NCBI GenBank assembly: GCA_014872815.1 | Contig: WKFK01000003.1 | Span: forward strand, 1-48,281 | DNA length: 48,281 nt | Source of the DNA: Paracoccaceae bacterium | Lineage (GTDB): Bacteria > Pseudomonadota > Alphaproteobacteria > Rhodobacterales > Rhodobacteraceae | Direction of reading: 5' to 3' | Shown: in pieces, positions 26,627 to 35,266 of the stretch | Position numbering within the stretch: position 1 is the stretch's first letter | How the letters are laid out: every line of letters starts with the position of its first letter | Program-made: the position numbers and the translations under genes | Notes under the pieces: generated by a model | Seen by the model: the letters and a program-made list of their open reading frames with translations, nothing else | What the model was told of the DNA's origin: nothing | The model's database searches: none

Positions 26627-27216
26627 TATTCAGATCCTCCGACGATCAAGCCCGGACGCGCAGGAAGGCGGTCGCCCATGCCCAGAAGCCGGACAAAGCG
26701 CTCCAGCAATAGCTCGATATTCACAAGGATCAGCAACACGATGCCCACCAGCAGGGACAGCATCATCCAACTGCGCGGGATCCGGTACCATTCGTCAAAC
26801 GTCAGAGAGATCGGCAAATACAGAGACGCAGTGGCGAACCGCCCACCAAGGCCGGTGACCTCTTTATAGCCAATTTGCACCCCAACGATCAGCACGGTCA
26901 GGCAGATCAACAGCAAGACAAACTGCAGAAGATGCATCGCCTTGCCTTTGATCACCGCATCCGTGAAATCGATTGCCACAAAGCCACCATTTCGGAACGC
27001 CGTTGGCGCCATTAGGCCCGTCATCCACAACATGAAGAAGCGTGCGGCCTCGTCTGGCCAGGGCAATGCGCTGCCCAATACATAGCGGAAAAACACTTGG
27101 ATCAGGATCGCCGCGACCATCACGCCAATGGCGAATACGCCCAACCAACGCCCGACTGCCAACAGCCCGGAGTTTAGTGGACGCAACAGATTCAAGACAG
27201 CAAAGACTGCCTTCAT
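26626..27216 (-). CDS. TRAP transporter small permease (DctQ family)
   Basis: A 196-aa membrane protein with four predicted helices (about 22-44, 58-75, 95-115, 137-158 by eye). Family features are the FRYVLGSALPWPDEAARFFMLW segment (seen in part as ALPWPDEAARFF). GGAGGAG lies a few bases before the ATG. It forms a complex with the DctM subunit, to which it is translationally coupled. It follows the flavin reductase by 57 bases, a space that contains a stem-loop. Confidence 0.93.
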   Translation of the reverse strand: MKAVFAVLNLLRPLNSGLLAVGRWLGVFAIGVMVAAILIQVFFRYVLGSALPWPDEAARFFMLWMTGLMAPTAFRNGGFVAIDFTDAVIKGKAMHLLQFVLLLICLTVLIVGVQIGYKEVTGLGGRFATASLYLPISLTFDEWYRIPRSWMMLSLLVGIVLLILVNIELLLERFVRLLGMGDRLPARPGLIVGGSE

Positions 27217-27238
27217 CGTGTTCTTCTCCTCCCGTTTT

Positions 27239-27261
27239 GCATTCTGTCCTCTTCAGAATGC
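27239..27261 (-). other. Intercistronic stem-loop between flavin reductase and dctQ
   Basis: GCATTCTG and CAGAATGC form a perfect 8-bp stem with a 7-base loop. No T-run follows on the minus strand, so it is more likely an mRNA-stability or attenuation element separating enzyme and transporter expression than a terminator. Confidence 0.45.
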
Positions 27262-27273
27262 AGACCGCCGATA

Positions 27274-27801
27274 TTATTGTTTTACGGCGGCAATCTGGCC
27301 CATTTGGCCCTTGTAGAAAGTTAGTGCATCTCCGTCTTCGCGCATGGTCGCGCGGTCAACATGTCCCAGGACAATCGCATGATCGCCCCCTTCGTAAATC
27401 GCAGACCGGGTGCATTCGAACCGCGCGAGGCAGTTGTCCAAAATAGGCACGCCCCAGTCGTTTTCCTGGTGTTCCACTTCCGCCAAGCCAAACGCATCTT
27501 TGGCCACTGTCCAGCAAAGATCATCCTGTTCGGCCGACAGCACGTGGATCGCATAGTGATCTGCACGCTCAAAATGCGGAAACCGGCGCGAGTTCTTGTC
27601 AGGGGACCACAGCACCAAGGGCGGGGTCAACGATACTGAGGAAAAACTGTTGGCGGTGATCGCTACCGGACCGTTTTTCGATGCGGCCGTGACAATGGTC
27701 ACTCCGGTGGCAAACCGTCCAAACGCATCACGCAGCAGCCGTGTGTTGTTCGGGTCGGGCACAAAGCTGAGCTTTCCCCCGACAGTGTGAGCAGACATCA
27801 T
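27274..27801 (-). CDS. NAD(P)H:flavin reductase family protein
   Basis: A 175-aa flavin reductase of the HpaC/FMN-binding split-barrel family, with FATGVTIVTAA, GPVAITANSFSSVSLTPPLVLW in part (ITANSFSSVSLTPP) and DHAIVLGHVDRA. Such enzymes supply reduced FMN to luciferase-like monooxygenases. The gene overlaps the aldo/keto reductase stop by 4 bases, and GGAGG lies just before a double ATG (27801 or 27798). It shares an operon with the luciferase-like monooxygenase, so the two probably form a two-component flavin monooxygenase. Confidence 0.9.
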   Translation of the reverse strand: MMSAHTVGGKLSFVPDPNNTRLLRDAFGRFATGVTIVTAASKNGPVAITANSFSSVSLTPPLVLWSPDKNSRRFPHFERADHYAIHVLSAEQDDLCWTVAKDAFGLAEVEHQENDWGVPILDNCLARFECTRSAIYEGGDHAIVLGHVDRATMREDGDALTFYKGQMGQIAAVKQ

Positions 27802-28688
27802 GGGACCTCCTTGCCGAGCGCGGCTTCGTAGAGAGAGAACCAGGTTTCGCGGTCCAGTGTGACCTTCTCCGCGTCCGAAATCATCTTGATGCGATCAAGA
27901 TTGTTGGTACCCAAAACCGGCAGGATACGGGCCGGATGGCGCAAAAGGAACGCCACAGCCACGGCAGCACGGTCCACGCCTTGCTCTGTCGCAATACGGT
28001 CCAAACGGTCCGCCACATCCCCTGTTCCGGTCATCAAGCTGCCGCCTCCAAGAGGCGACCATGCCATGACAGGCTGGTCATGCTGTTGATGAAAGGCCAA
28101 ATCCCCATTTGTGAACGGGGATATCTCCGCCAGTGATATCTCGATCTGGTTGGTGGCCAGCGGCGTCTTCATCGCCGACTGCAAAAGCTGCCAATCCCAG
28201 GGGCGGAAGTTAGAGACGCCAACGGCGCGCACTTTGCCTGACGCCACCAGATCATCCAGCGCCGCCCCGGTTTCGTTGTGATCCATCAAAGGATCAGGCC
28301 GATGGATCAACAAAAGATCCACATGATCAACACCCATCTCACTCAATGACCGGTTCACTGAGGCTTCGATGTGGGCGCGTGACGTGTCGTAGTATTTGAC
28401 CGGCTTGTCGGCATAAATCCCGATGGGCGCGACGATATCGCACTTGGTCACAATCTCGATCTGATTGCGCAACGCCGGGTTGGCTTTTAGCGCCCCGCCC
28501 AGCACGGCCTCGGCACCGTAGTCGCCATAGATGTCTGCCTGATCAATAGTGGTGATCCCTTGATCCAGACAGGCTTGGATTTTTGCCTCTACGTATTTAG
28601 GCGACGTGTCCGCATCATCGGCCACACGCCACATGCCATACACCAGACGGCTGAAGGTCAGCCCGTTTGCGATCTCCACACGGTTCAT
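27798..28688 (-). CDS. Aldo/keto reductase
   Basis: NADPH-dependent carbonyl reductase of 296 aa in the AKR family, similar in layout to the YdhF group. The catalytic tetrad is visible: Asp and Tyr in TIDQADIYGDYG, Lys in VTKCDIV, His in LLLIHRPDPL. The NADP-binding part includes VLPVLGTNNLDRI. Start and stop each overlap the neighbouring genes (one base with the monooxygenase stop, 4 bases with the flavin reductase), indicating tight co-translation. It may reduce an aldehyde or ketone released by the monooxygenase; the true substrate is unknown. Confidence 0.92.
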   Translation of the reverse strand: MNRVEIANGLTFSRLVYGMWRVADDADTSPKYVEAKIQACLDQGITTIDQADIYGDYGAEAVLGGALKANPALRNQIEIVTKCDIVAPIGIYADKPVKYYDTSRAHIEASVNRSLSEMGVDHVDLLLIHRPDPLMDHNETGAALDDLVASGKVRAVGVSNFRPWDWQLLQSAMKTPLATNQIEISLAEISPFTNGDLAFHQQHDQPVMAWSPLGGGSLMTGTGDVADRLDRIATEQGVDRAAVAVAFLLRHPARILPVLGTNNLDRIKMISDAEKVTLDRETWFSLYEAALGKEVP

Positions 28689-29842
28689 CAGCGACGTTCT
28701 CCGATACCAAGGGGGGTTTGCGGTGTGGATGCAGGCACGCGTCCATAAGCGTGTGGCAGCGACACGGTGTTGAGATGAGGCATCACGCGGGCGCCAAACT
28801 GCTTGGCCTCATCCACATGCGGATAGCCTGACAAAACAAAGGCCCGCATCCCCATCTTCTTATAGGCCTCAAGCTTGGACAAAACCTGATCGGTCGACCC
28901 GACCAGTGCCGCGCCACAGCCAGATCGCGCCCGGCCCACGCCGGTCCAGAGATGTGGCTCGATAAAGCCATCGTCGTCGGCCACATCACGGTTCTTTGCC
29001 TGATGCGACACACCCAGAGACTTGGCATCCAGCGCACGCTCGCGGATAGCGCGCCCTTGCTCGTCATCGAGTTTAGACACAATGTAGTCCGCATATTCGC
29101 GTGCTTCAGCCTCGGTGTCCCGGACAATCACATGCACGCGCAAGCCGTAATCGAGTGTCCGGCCATAGCGTTCCGCCACCGCGTTCACCGCCTTCATACG
29201 CCCGGCCAGCTCGTCCATCTTCTCCGGCCACATCAGGTAAACGTCGCAATGTTGACCACAGAGCTCCAAAGCATCTGGCGAATAGCCACCAAAATACAAC
29301 AATGGCCCACCGGTCTGATACGGAACCACAGGATCGGTAGTCAGGCCCTGGAAGTTGTAGACCTCACCTTTGTGGTTGATCTCACCTTGGGTCCAAGCCT
29401 GTTTCAGAATTTCGACAACTTCACGCGACCGCTGGTAACGATAGCTGCTCTCAGCCTTTTCACCGGGAAAGTCAGACGAGATGATGTTCACCGTCAGCCG
29501 ACCTTCTAGCATGTGATCCAACGTCGCCAGCGTACGCGCCAGCATGATCGGCTGCATCTCGCCGCAGCGCACGGCGGCCAGCATGTTGATCTTGCTGGTG
29601 ATCGGCGCGCACCCCGCCACGAAGCTCAGCGTGTCCTGGCCTACCTGATAGGAAGACGGGCACAAAATGTTGCGGAACCCTTGTGCTTCGGCTTCCTTCA
29701 CGATGCTCGAGCAATGCGCCCAGGAGGACCGTAAGTCGCCATCTGGCACGCCAAGAAACTGATAATCGTCTGAGCACAGCGCGGCAAACCACGACACTTC
29801 CACAGCATCCAGATCAGCAGATGTCACCGGCACGACGGTCAT
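28688..29842 (-). CDS. Luciferase-like (LLM) flavin-dependent monooxygenase, SsuD-related
   Basis: FMNH2-dependent monooxygenase of 384 aa with the bacterial luciferase fold. The layout follows alkanesulfonate monooxygenase SsuD: an early stretch on LCPSSYQVGQDTLSF, LARTLATLDHMLEGRLTVNI in part (ATLDHMLEGRLTVNI), PLLYFGGYSPDALEL, DYGLRVHVIVRDTEAEA and, near the end, FVLSGYPHVDEAKQFG. GGGAGG lies five bases before the ATG. It is the first gene of a six-gene operon with an aldo/keto reductase, a flavin reductase and a TRAP transporter. Oxidative cleavage of an imported sulfur or nitrogen organic compound is plausible but not shown by the sequence. Confidence 0.9.
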   Translation of the reverse strand: MTVVPVTSADLDAVEVSWFAALCSDDYQFLGVPDGDLRSSWAHCSSIVKEAEAQGFRNILCPSSYQVGQDTLSFVAGCAPITSKINMLAAVRCGEMQPIMLARTLATLDHMLEGRLTVNIISSDFPGEKAESSYRYQRSREVVEILKQAWTQGEINHKGEVYNFQGLTTDPVVPYQTGGPLLYFGGYSPDALELCGQHCDVYLMWPEKMDELAGRMKAVNAVAERYGRTLDYGLRVHVIVRDTEAEAREYADYIVSKLDDEQGRAIRERALDAKSLGVSHQAKNRDVADDDGFIEPHLWTGVGRARSGCGAALVGSTDQVLSKLEAYKKMGMRAFVLSGYPHVDEAKQFGARVMPHLNTVSLPHAYGRVPASTPQTPLGIGERR

Positions 29843-29892
29843 CGAGTTCCTCCCAAAATCTCGTTTTCCTTACCCCTTGAATAAACTGCGGT

Positions 29893-29906
29893 TTGATGTA
29901 GATCAA
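29893..29906. promoter_or_regulatory. Candidate GntR operator in the divergent promoter
   Basis: TTGAT-GTAG-ATCAA, a five-base inverted repeat, is followed after three bases by GTGTATCAA. It lies in the 91-base space between the monooxygenase operon and the divergent GntR gene, 28 bases before the latter's start. Confidence 0.45.
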
Positions 29907-29933
29907 TGGTGTATCAATTTTTCAGGATGATCT

Positions 29934-30644
29934 ATGTCAAATCCAGACCTCTCCAGCTCAGCGCTGCCGCTCTATCTGCAGATCAGCGAAACCCTGATCA
30001 GAGAGATCGCGGCTGGTCGTCTGGTGGACGGAGAGCGCTTGCCGCCTGAACGGGAGTTGGCCAAGCAATACGGAACCACCGTGCGTACATTGCGCAAATC
30101 CCTTGCCGAGCTGGAGCAGCAAGGCATGCTGGAGCGCGTTCAAGGATCCGGCAACTACGTGCGCGCCACACAAAGCGGGCGCAGCGTCTACTCCATGTTT
30201 CGATTGGAGTTGCCGGAGGGTGGCGGATTGCCGACCGCGGACATCCTCTCGGTGCATGACATGGAGAAACCGTCCGATCTGCGCGCCTTTGGCAGCTCGA
30301 ATCACGCCACACGGATTCGCAGGCTGCGGTATCTGGACGAGGTTGTGATCGCGGTCGAAGAAATCTGGCTGGACGGCGACGCGGGCAAAGTGGACCCGGC
30401 AAAACTGTCGGAGTCACTGTACCATTATTATCAAAAACAGCTCGGTTTCTGGATACGCCGCGCCGAAGACCGCGTCTCCATCGGGCGCGTGCCGGACTGG
30501 GCGCCAGAGGCCTTCGGCCAAACGCCGGGGGAAATCTCAGGCTACATCGAACGCCTGAGCTGGTCGCAAGCCGCCGCCCCGGTTGAGTTTTCCCGCACCT
30601 GGTTTGACCCGGAAAAATCCATCTACATCCAACGCCTGACTTAG
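29934..30644 (+). CDS. GntR-family transcriptional regulator (HutC/UTRA type)
   Basis: Cytoplasmic regulator of 236 aa. The N-terminal winged helix-turn-helix, about 10-75, has LPLYLQISETLIREIAAGRL in part (YLQISETLIREIAAG), ERLPPERELAKQYG and TVRTLRKSLAELEQQG. The C-terminal UTRA ligand-binding domain, about 90-235, ends with SRTWFDPEKSIYIQRL. AGGA lies shortly before the ATG. It is divergent from the monooxygenase/TRAP operon and eight bases upstream of a Gfo/Idh/MocA gene, so it probably controls both transcripts in response to the imported compound. Confidence 0.93.
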   Translation: MSNPDLSSSALPLYLQISETLIREIAAGRLVDGERLPPERELAKQYGTTVRTLRKSLAELEQQGMLERVQGSGNYVRATQSGRSVYSMFRLELPEGGGLPTADILSVHDMEKPSDLRAFGSSNHATRIRRLRYLDEVVIAVEEIWLDGDAGKVDPAKLSESLYHYYQKQLGFWIRRAEDRVSIGRVPDWAPEAFGQTPGEISGYIERLSWSQAAAPVEFSRTWFDPEKSIYIQRLT

Positions 30645-30652
30645 GAGGCATT

Positions 30653-31759
30653 ATGACGAAACCCACCACCTACGGGATCATCGGCTGCGGCATGATGGGA
30701 CAAGAGCATCTGCGCAACATCGCACTCCTCCCGAACACGGAAGTTGGGGCCATCTTCGAACCCAACGCCCAAATGCGCACGGAGAGCGCGCGGTTCGCGC
30801 CCGATGCGCAGTTTGTCGACAGCCTGGAAGAACTGCTGGCCGTGGACACGCTGGACTGCCTGCTGATCGCCAGCCCGAATTTCTGCCATGTCGCGCAACT
30901 GCAAGAGATTGCCCGGATCCGCCCCCTGCCGATCCTTGTCGAGAAACCGTTGTACACAGATCCGCAGGATCTAGCCCAAATCAACGAATTCATCGCAAAC
31001 TACCCCGCCCCGACATGGGTTGCGATGGAGTACCGCTATATGCCCCCGGTTGCGGCCTTCCTCGAAAACGCAGCGGATGTCACGGGTGGTATCAAGATGC
31101 TGACCATCCGCGAACACCGCTTCCCGTTTCTGGAGAAGGTCGACGATTGGAACCGCTTCAACGCGAAATCCGGCGGGACCTTTGTGGAAAAATGCTGCCA
31201 CTTCTTTGACCTCATGCGCCTCACACTTGGAGCAGAACCTGTGCGCGTGATGGCCTCCGGCGGGCAGGACGCAAACCATCTGGACGAAAGTTATGACGGG
31301 CAAGTGCCGGACATTCTCGACAATGGATATGTCATCGTCGATTTCGAAAACGGCGCCCGCGCCATGCTCGAACTGTGCATGTTTGCCGAAGGCGCCGAAT
31401 ACCAGGAAGAAATCGCGGCCGTCGGTCCAAAAGGCAAAATCGAGGCACTGGTCCCCGGGCCGGGCCGCTTCTGGCCCGCGCACCTTGGTGCAGCTCCAAC
31501 ACCTAAACTCATCCTGTCTCCACGCGCTCCCAAAGGACCGATTAAAAAGGAAATCCCTGTGGATCCAGACATCCTCGATGCGGGGGACCACAACGGCTCA
31601 ACTTTTTATCAGCACAAGTATTTTCTGGAGCTGGTGCGCGGTCAGCGCTCAACACCCGAGGTGAGCTTGATCGACGGAAAGATGGCCGTTCTGATGGGTA
31701 TCGCGGCACAGACTTCCATACGGGAAAAGCGATCCGTGGAGATGTCAGAAATTACCTAA
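30653..31759 (+). CDS. Gfo/Idh/MocA-family oxidoreductase
   Basis: NAD(P)-dependent dehydrogenase of 368 aa. Rossmann motif GIIGCGMMG near residue 8, EKPL at about 103, and the active-site segment GGTFVEKCCHFFDLM with Lys and His. GAGG precedes the ATG, only eight bases after the GntR gene, so the two are co-transcribed. It may act on the product of the divergent monooxygenase pathway or on a sugar or inositol derivative; the family is too broad to say. A hairpin without T-run at 31788-31812 follows. Confidence 0.92.
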   Translation: MTKPTTYGIIGCGMMGQEHLRNIALLPNTEVGAIFEPNAQMRTESARFAPDAQFVDSLEELLAVDTLDCLLIASPNFCHVAQLQEIARIRPLPILVEKPLYTDPQDLAQINEFIANYPAPTWVAMEYRYMPPVAAFLENAADVTGGIKMLTIREHRFPFLEKVDDWNRFNAKSGGTFVEKCCHFFDLMRLTLGAEPVRVMASGGQDANHLDESYDGQVPDILDNGYVIVDFENGARAMLELCMFAEGAEYQEEIAAVGPKGKIEALVPGPGRFWPAHLGAAPTPKLILSPRAPKGPIKKEIPVDPDILDAGDHNGSTFYQHKYFLELVRGQRSTPEVSLIDGKMAVLMGIAAQTSIREKRSVEMSEIT

Positions 31760-31787
31760 GCACATCTGCCCAGAGATGACCGATTGG

Positions 31788-31812
31788 CCTGCGCCTCAAT
31801 GCCTCGCGCAGG
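31788..31812 (+). terminator. Weak terminator-like hairpin after the Gfo/Idh/MocA gene
   Basis: CCTGCGC pairs with GCGCAGG around an 11-base loop. No T-run follows. It lies in the 188-base convergent space, where a second small hairpin (CCGCT/AGCGG, 31925-31940) could serve the opposite operon. Confidence 0.3.
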
Positions 31813-31947
31813 TCAGGCTTCTCTAAATCCAACAGAGACGTCCTGACCAAAACAACGTCACCGCCGTTCAAAAAGGCTGCGCATCCTCTTACGTCACGCA
31901 GCGATGTTCTGTGGATGAGCCAAACCGCTATTCAAAGCGGCATAAAC

Positions 31948-33066
31948 CTAACGAAGGTCAATCCAAGCCGATGTGTCCATGCTCGACCGTTGACAGGCGT
32001 CGACGAACCGAACCCCTTCGAGACCATCTTGCGCCCCAATGGAGGGGCTCTTGCCACCAGTCGACCTGATGACGTCAGCGGCCTCTCGGTAGAGGGTCGC
32101 GAAAGCTTCCAAATAACCTTCTGGGTGACCCGCCGGAATCCGTGTCACCGCAGAGGCCGCTTCGTTGCCCCCCCCTCCGCCACGCGTGATCTGCTGGGAG
32201 GCTTTTCCCAGCTCCGAGAACCAGAGGACATTTGGGTTCTCCTGCGCCCAGCGGAGGGACCCCTTGGAACCGTACACGGCCAAGGTGAGGTTGTTTTCAT
32301 TGCCGATAGCCACCTGACTGGCCCAGATATGAGCACGCGCACCGCACGCGTATTGCAAGGCAATGCGGGCATCGTCGTCCACCATACGCCCATCGACATG
32401 CGTGCGCAGCGTGGCACTCAGGGATACCGCAGGTTTGCCAGTGACAAAACAAACGAGATTATAGGCATGCGTGCCAATATCGCCGATGGCCCCTCCACCC
32501 GACTGGGCTGGGTCAGTGCGCCATTTGGCTTGTTTATTGTCCTCGGCCGGGGCCTCACTCAACCAATCTTGCAGGTAATTTGCCTCGATGATCCGGATAT
32601 TGCCCAAAGCCCCCTCAGAAACCATTTGCCGCGCCTGCCGGACCATCGGGTAGCCTGTGTAATTGTGGGTGAGGAAGAAATGCCCCTTGGAGGCTTCTGC
32701 AGCGCTCAAAAGGCTCTCAGCCTGTGCTACGGTCGCGGTCATGGGCTTGTCGCAAATGACAGAAATATCCTGCGCCAGGAAGGCTTCGGCAATAGGGCCG
32801 TGCAAGTGATTGGGCGTGACGATGGACACGGCGTCAATCCCATCTGTACGGGCGGCCTCGGCCTGAGCCATTTCGGTGAAATCCGCGTATGAGCGGTCCC
32901 CGTCGATACCAATCTCGGCGGCAGAGGCATGCGCCCGCGCGGGATCTGACGAGAAGGCCCCCGCGACCAGCTCGAAACACCCGTCCAATCGCGCCGCCAT
33001 ACGGTGAACACCACCGATGAACGCCCCTTGGCCACCACCCACCATGCCGAGTTTCAACGGAGCCAT
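31948..33066 (-). CDS. Gfo/Idh/MocA-family oxidoreductase
   Basis: NAD(P)-dependent sugar or polyol dehydrogenase of 372 aa. Rossmann motif GMVGGGQGAFIG near the N-terminus, CDKPM at about 100, and the catalytic segment GGGAIGDIGTHAYNL with Asp and His. Last gene of the sugar-transporter operon, one base after the preceding TIM-barrel gene. With the second dehydrogenase and the two TIM-barrel proteins it forms a catabolic set, probably oxidising the imported sugar and rearranging the keto product. Confidence 0.93.
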   Translation of the reverse strand: MAPLKLGMVGGGQGAFIGGVHRMAARLDGCFELVAGAFSSDPARAHASAAEIGIDGDRSYADFTEMAQAEAARTDGIDAVSIVTPNHLHGPIAEAFLAQDISVICDKPMTATVAQAESLLSAAEASKGHFFLTHNYTGYPMVRQARQMVSEGALGNIRIIEANYLQDWLSEAPAEDNKQAKWRTDPAQSGGGAIGDIGTHAYNLVCFVTGKPAVSLSATLRTHVDGRMVDDDARIALQYACGARAHIWASQVAIGNENNLTLAVYGSKGSLRWAQENPNVLWFSELGKASQQITRGGGGGNEAASAVTRIPAGHPEGYLEAFATLYREAADVIRSTGGKSPSIGAQDGLEGVRFVDACQRSSMDTSAWIDLR

Positions 33067-33067
33067 C

Positions 33068-34123
33068 TTAGAACCCCATCATGTCACGCAACGCGGCCGG
33101 ATCAGATTGCCCGCCAGCAAAGTCATCAAAGGCCCGCTCGGTCTGACGGATCAGGTGTTCGGCGATGAAAGGTGCGCCTTCGGCAGCGCCCTGCTCTGGG
33201 TGTTTCAAGCAACACTCCCATTCAAGCACTGCCCAGCCATCAAAGCCGTATTGGGTGAGCTTTGAGAAAATACCTTTGAAATCAACCTGACCATCGCCCA
33301 GTGAGCGAAAACGACCAGCGCGCTCGGTCCAATCCGCGTAGCCGGAGTAGACACCTTGCCGTCCGGTCGGGTTGAACTCGGCATCTTTGACATGAAAGGC
33401 GCTGATGCGCTCATGGTAGATGTCGATAAAGGCCAAGTAGTCCATCTGCTGCAACAGGAAGTGAGAAGGATCATAGGTGATTTTGCACCGCGCATGATCG
33501 TCCAGCCTGTCGAGGAAGCGTTCAAACGTCGTACCGTCGAAAACGTCCTCGCCAGGATGGATTTCAAACCCTAGGTCGACGCCCGCATCGTCATAAACAT
33601 CGAGGATCGGTTTCCAGCGGCGCGCCATCTCTCCAAAGGCTTCGTCTATCAGTCCCGCAGGGCGCTGTGGCCACGGATAAAGGTATGGAAAGGCAAGCGA
33701 CCCCGTGAACCCAACGGCGCCTTTTAATCCAAGGTTCCTGGAGGCTTGTGCGACTTTGGTGACCTGATCGACGGCCCACTTCTGACGATCGGCGGGCTTG
33801 CCGTGCAAATGGTCCGGGGCGAAAGCGTCAAACGCCGTGTCATACGCCGGATGCACTGCGACCAGTTGGCTTTGCAGGTGGCAGGACAGCTCGGTAATCG
33901 CCACGCCATGCGCCGCGCAAATGTCGGCTACTTCTTCACAATAAGCTTTGCTGGACGCAGCCTTATCCAAATCAAACACCCGCGCATCCCATGACGGGAT
34001 TTGAACGCCGTTGTACCCCAATCCAGCAGCCCACTCGACAATCGCAGGCAGAGAATTAAACGGCGCTTCGTCCCCCAGAAACTGGGCGAGAAACAGGGCA
34101 GGACCTTTGATGGAAGTAGACAT
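33068..34123 (-). CDS. Sugar phosphate isomerase/epimerase family TIM-barrel protein
   Basis: A 351-aa xylose-isomerase-like TIM barrel. Likely metal ligands are Glu in LGFEIHPGED, Asp/His in ITYDPSHF, His in SAFHVKDAEF and Glu in AVLEWEC. It lies between the two dehydrogenase genes of the operon. Members of this superfamily act as isomerases, epimerases, dehydratases or, in 3-keto-glycoside pathways, as lyases or isomerases. The exact reaction cannot be told from sequence. Confidence 0.9.
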   Translation of the reverse strand: MSTSIKGPALFLAQFLGDEAPFNSLPAIVEWAAGLGYNGVQIPSWDARVFDLDKAASSKAYCEEVADICAAHGVAITELSCHLQSQLVAVHPAYDTAFDAFAPDHLHGKPADRQKWAVDQVTKVAQASRNLGLKGAVGFTGSLAFPYLYPWPQRPAGLIDEAFGEMARRWKPILDVYDDAGVDLGFEIHPGEDVFDGTTFERFLDRLDDHARCKITYDPSHFLLQQMDYLAFIDIYHERISAFHVKDAEFNPTGRQGVYSGYADWTERAGRFRSLGDGQVDFKGIFSKLTQYGFDGWAVLEWECCLKHPEQGAAEGAPFIAEHLIRQTERAFDDFAGGQSDPAALRDMMGF

Positions 34124-34144
34124 TTTACTCTCCGGGATATGCGG

Positions 34145-35266
34145 TTATGCCAGCAGGTCTTGGGCCGCGTCGGGGCCAAGTACATCAGGCCGTTTGCAGC
34201 TGGTTTTCATCGTCATGACTTGGCCGGTCTCTCCCGCTTCAAGGATCGCGGTCATGACCTCAACGACGTGGGTCGCGAACTCATCGTTGCACCGATGTGG
34301 GCGTCCTTCAGAGATCGCCAGTGCCATGTCAGCCAACCCGGCACCGCGGTAGTTGGCTTGGGTCTCCTCGAAATTCGGGATGCTGAAAGGATGGTCCCAT
34401 GATTTCTCGACCGGCTCTCTGCTACGGTCCTTCACGGTCAAAATGCCTCCAAAGAAATTGGGGTCCGGCACGTTCATCGTGCCTTCAGTGCCGTAAAGCT
34501 CCATGATCGGGTGATTGCTGTCCCAGACGTCCCAACTGGCCAGCAGCGTGATGATCGCCCCACTTTCGAAAGAGAGTACCGAGTGGATGGTCGTCGGCGT
34601 TTCAACCGGAACAGTCTCACCGTTTCTCGGACCATTCTGAATGGTGCGGGTGTCGTGGGCGGCGCCTGTGAAACTTGTGACCTTGGACACGGGCCCAAGC
34701 ATCTGCACTAGGTTGCAAATGTAATAGGGGCCCAAATCAAGGATGGGGCCGCCGCCTTTTTGAAAGAAGAAATCCGGGTTCGGATGCCAATCTTCCATGC
34801 CGCTGGACATCACGACAGCCGCGCCAGATGTGACTTTGCCAATCGCACCGGAATCGATCAAGTTACGGGCCAATTGGTGGCTACCGCCCATAAAGGTATC
34901 CGGGGCTGAGCCGATCCGCAGGTTGTTTGCTGTCGCAATGTCGCTCAGCTGTTGCCCTTCGGCCAGGCTGAGAACAAAGGGTTTTTCGGAATAAACGTGC
35001 TTGCCTGCCTGCAGGATGGAGCGCGACACCTCAAAGTGAGCGGCCGGGATGGTCAGGTTGATGATCAGATCCACATCGTCCGCGGCCAGCAGCGCTTCGA
35101 CAGTGTCTGCCCGCACACCAAAAGCCTCAGCTTGAGCACGGGCATTCTCCATGTTGATATCCGCGACGGCCACAATGTCATACCCCTTGAACATAGAAGC
35201 CAGACTCAGATAAGCCGTTGAAATGTTACCGCATCCGATGATGCCAACGCCAAGCGTCTTAGTCAT
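34145..35266 (-). CDS. Gfo/Idh/MocA-family oxidoreductase
   Basis: NAD(P)-dependent dehydrogenase of 373 aa. Rossmann motif GIIGCGNIS, the SEKPF motif near residue 96, and GGGPILDLGPYYICNL where most relatives have a His, here Tyr-Tyr. The ATG at 35266 overlaps the stop of the upstream TIM-barrel gene by 8 bases; the frame is open for 59 further codons inside that gene, which I exclude. Probably oxidises a sugar imported by the ABC transporter of this operon. Confidence 0.92.
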   Translation of the reverse strand: MTKTLGVGIIGCGNISTAYLSLASMFKGYDIVAVADINMENARAQAEAFGVRADTVEALLAADDVDLIINLTIPAAHFEVSRSILQAGKHVYSEKPFVLSLAEGQQLSDIATANNLRIGSAPDTFMGGSHQLARNLIDSGAIGKVTSGAAVVMSSGMEDWHPNPDFFFQKGGGPILDLGPYYICNLVQMLGPVSKVTSFTGAAHDTRTIQNGPRNGETVPVETPTTIHSVLSFESGAIITLLASWDVWDSNHPIMELYGTEGTMNVPDPNFFGGILTVKDRSREPVEKSWDHPFSIPNFEETQANYRGAGLADMALAISEGRPHRCNDEFATHVVEVMTAILEAGETGQVMTMKTSCKRPDVLGPDAAQDLLA

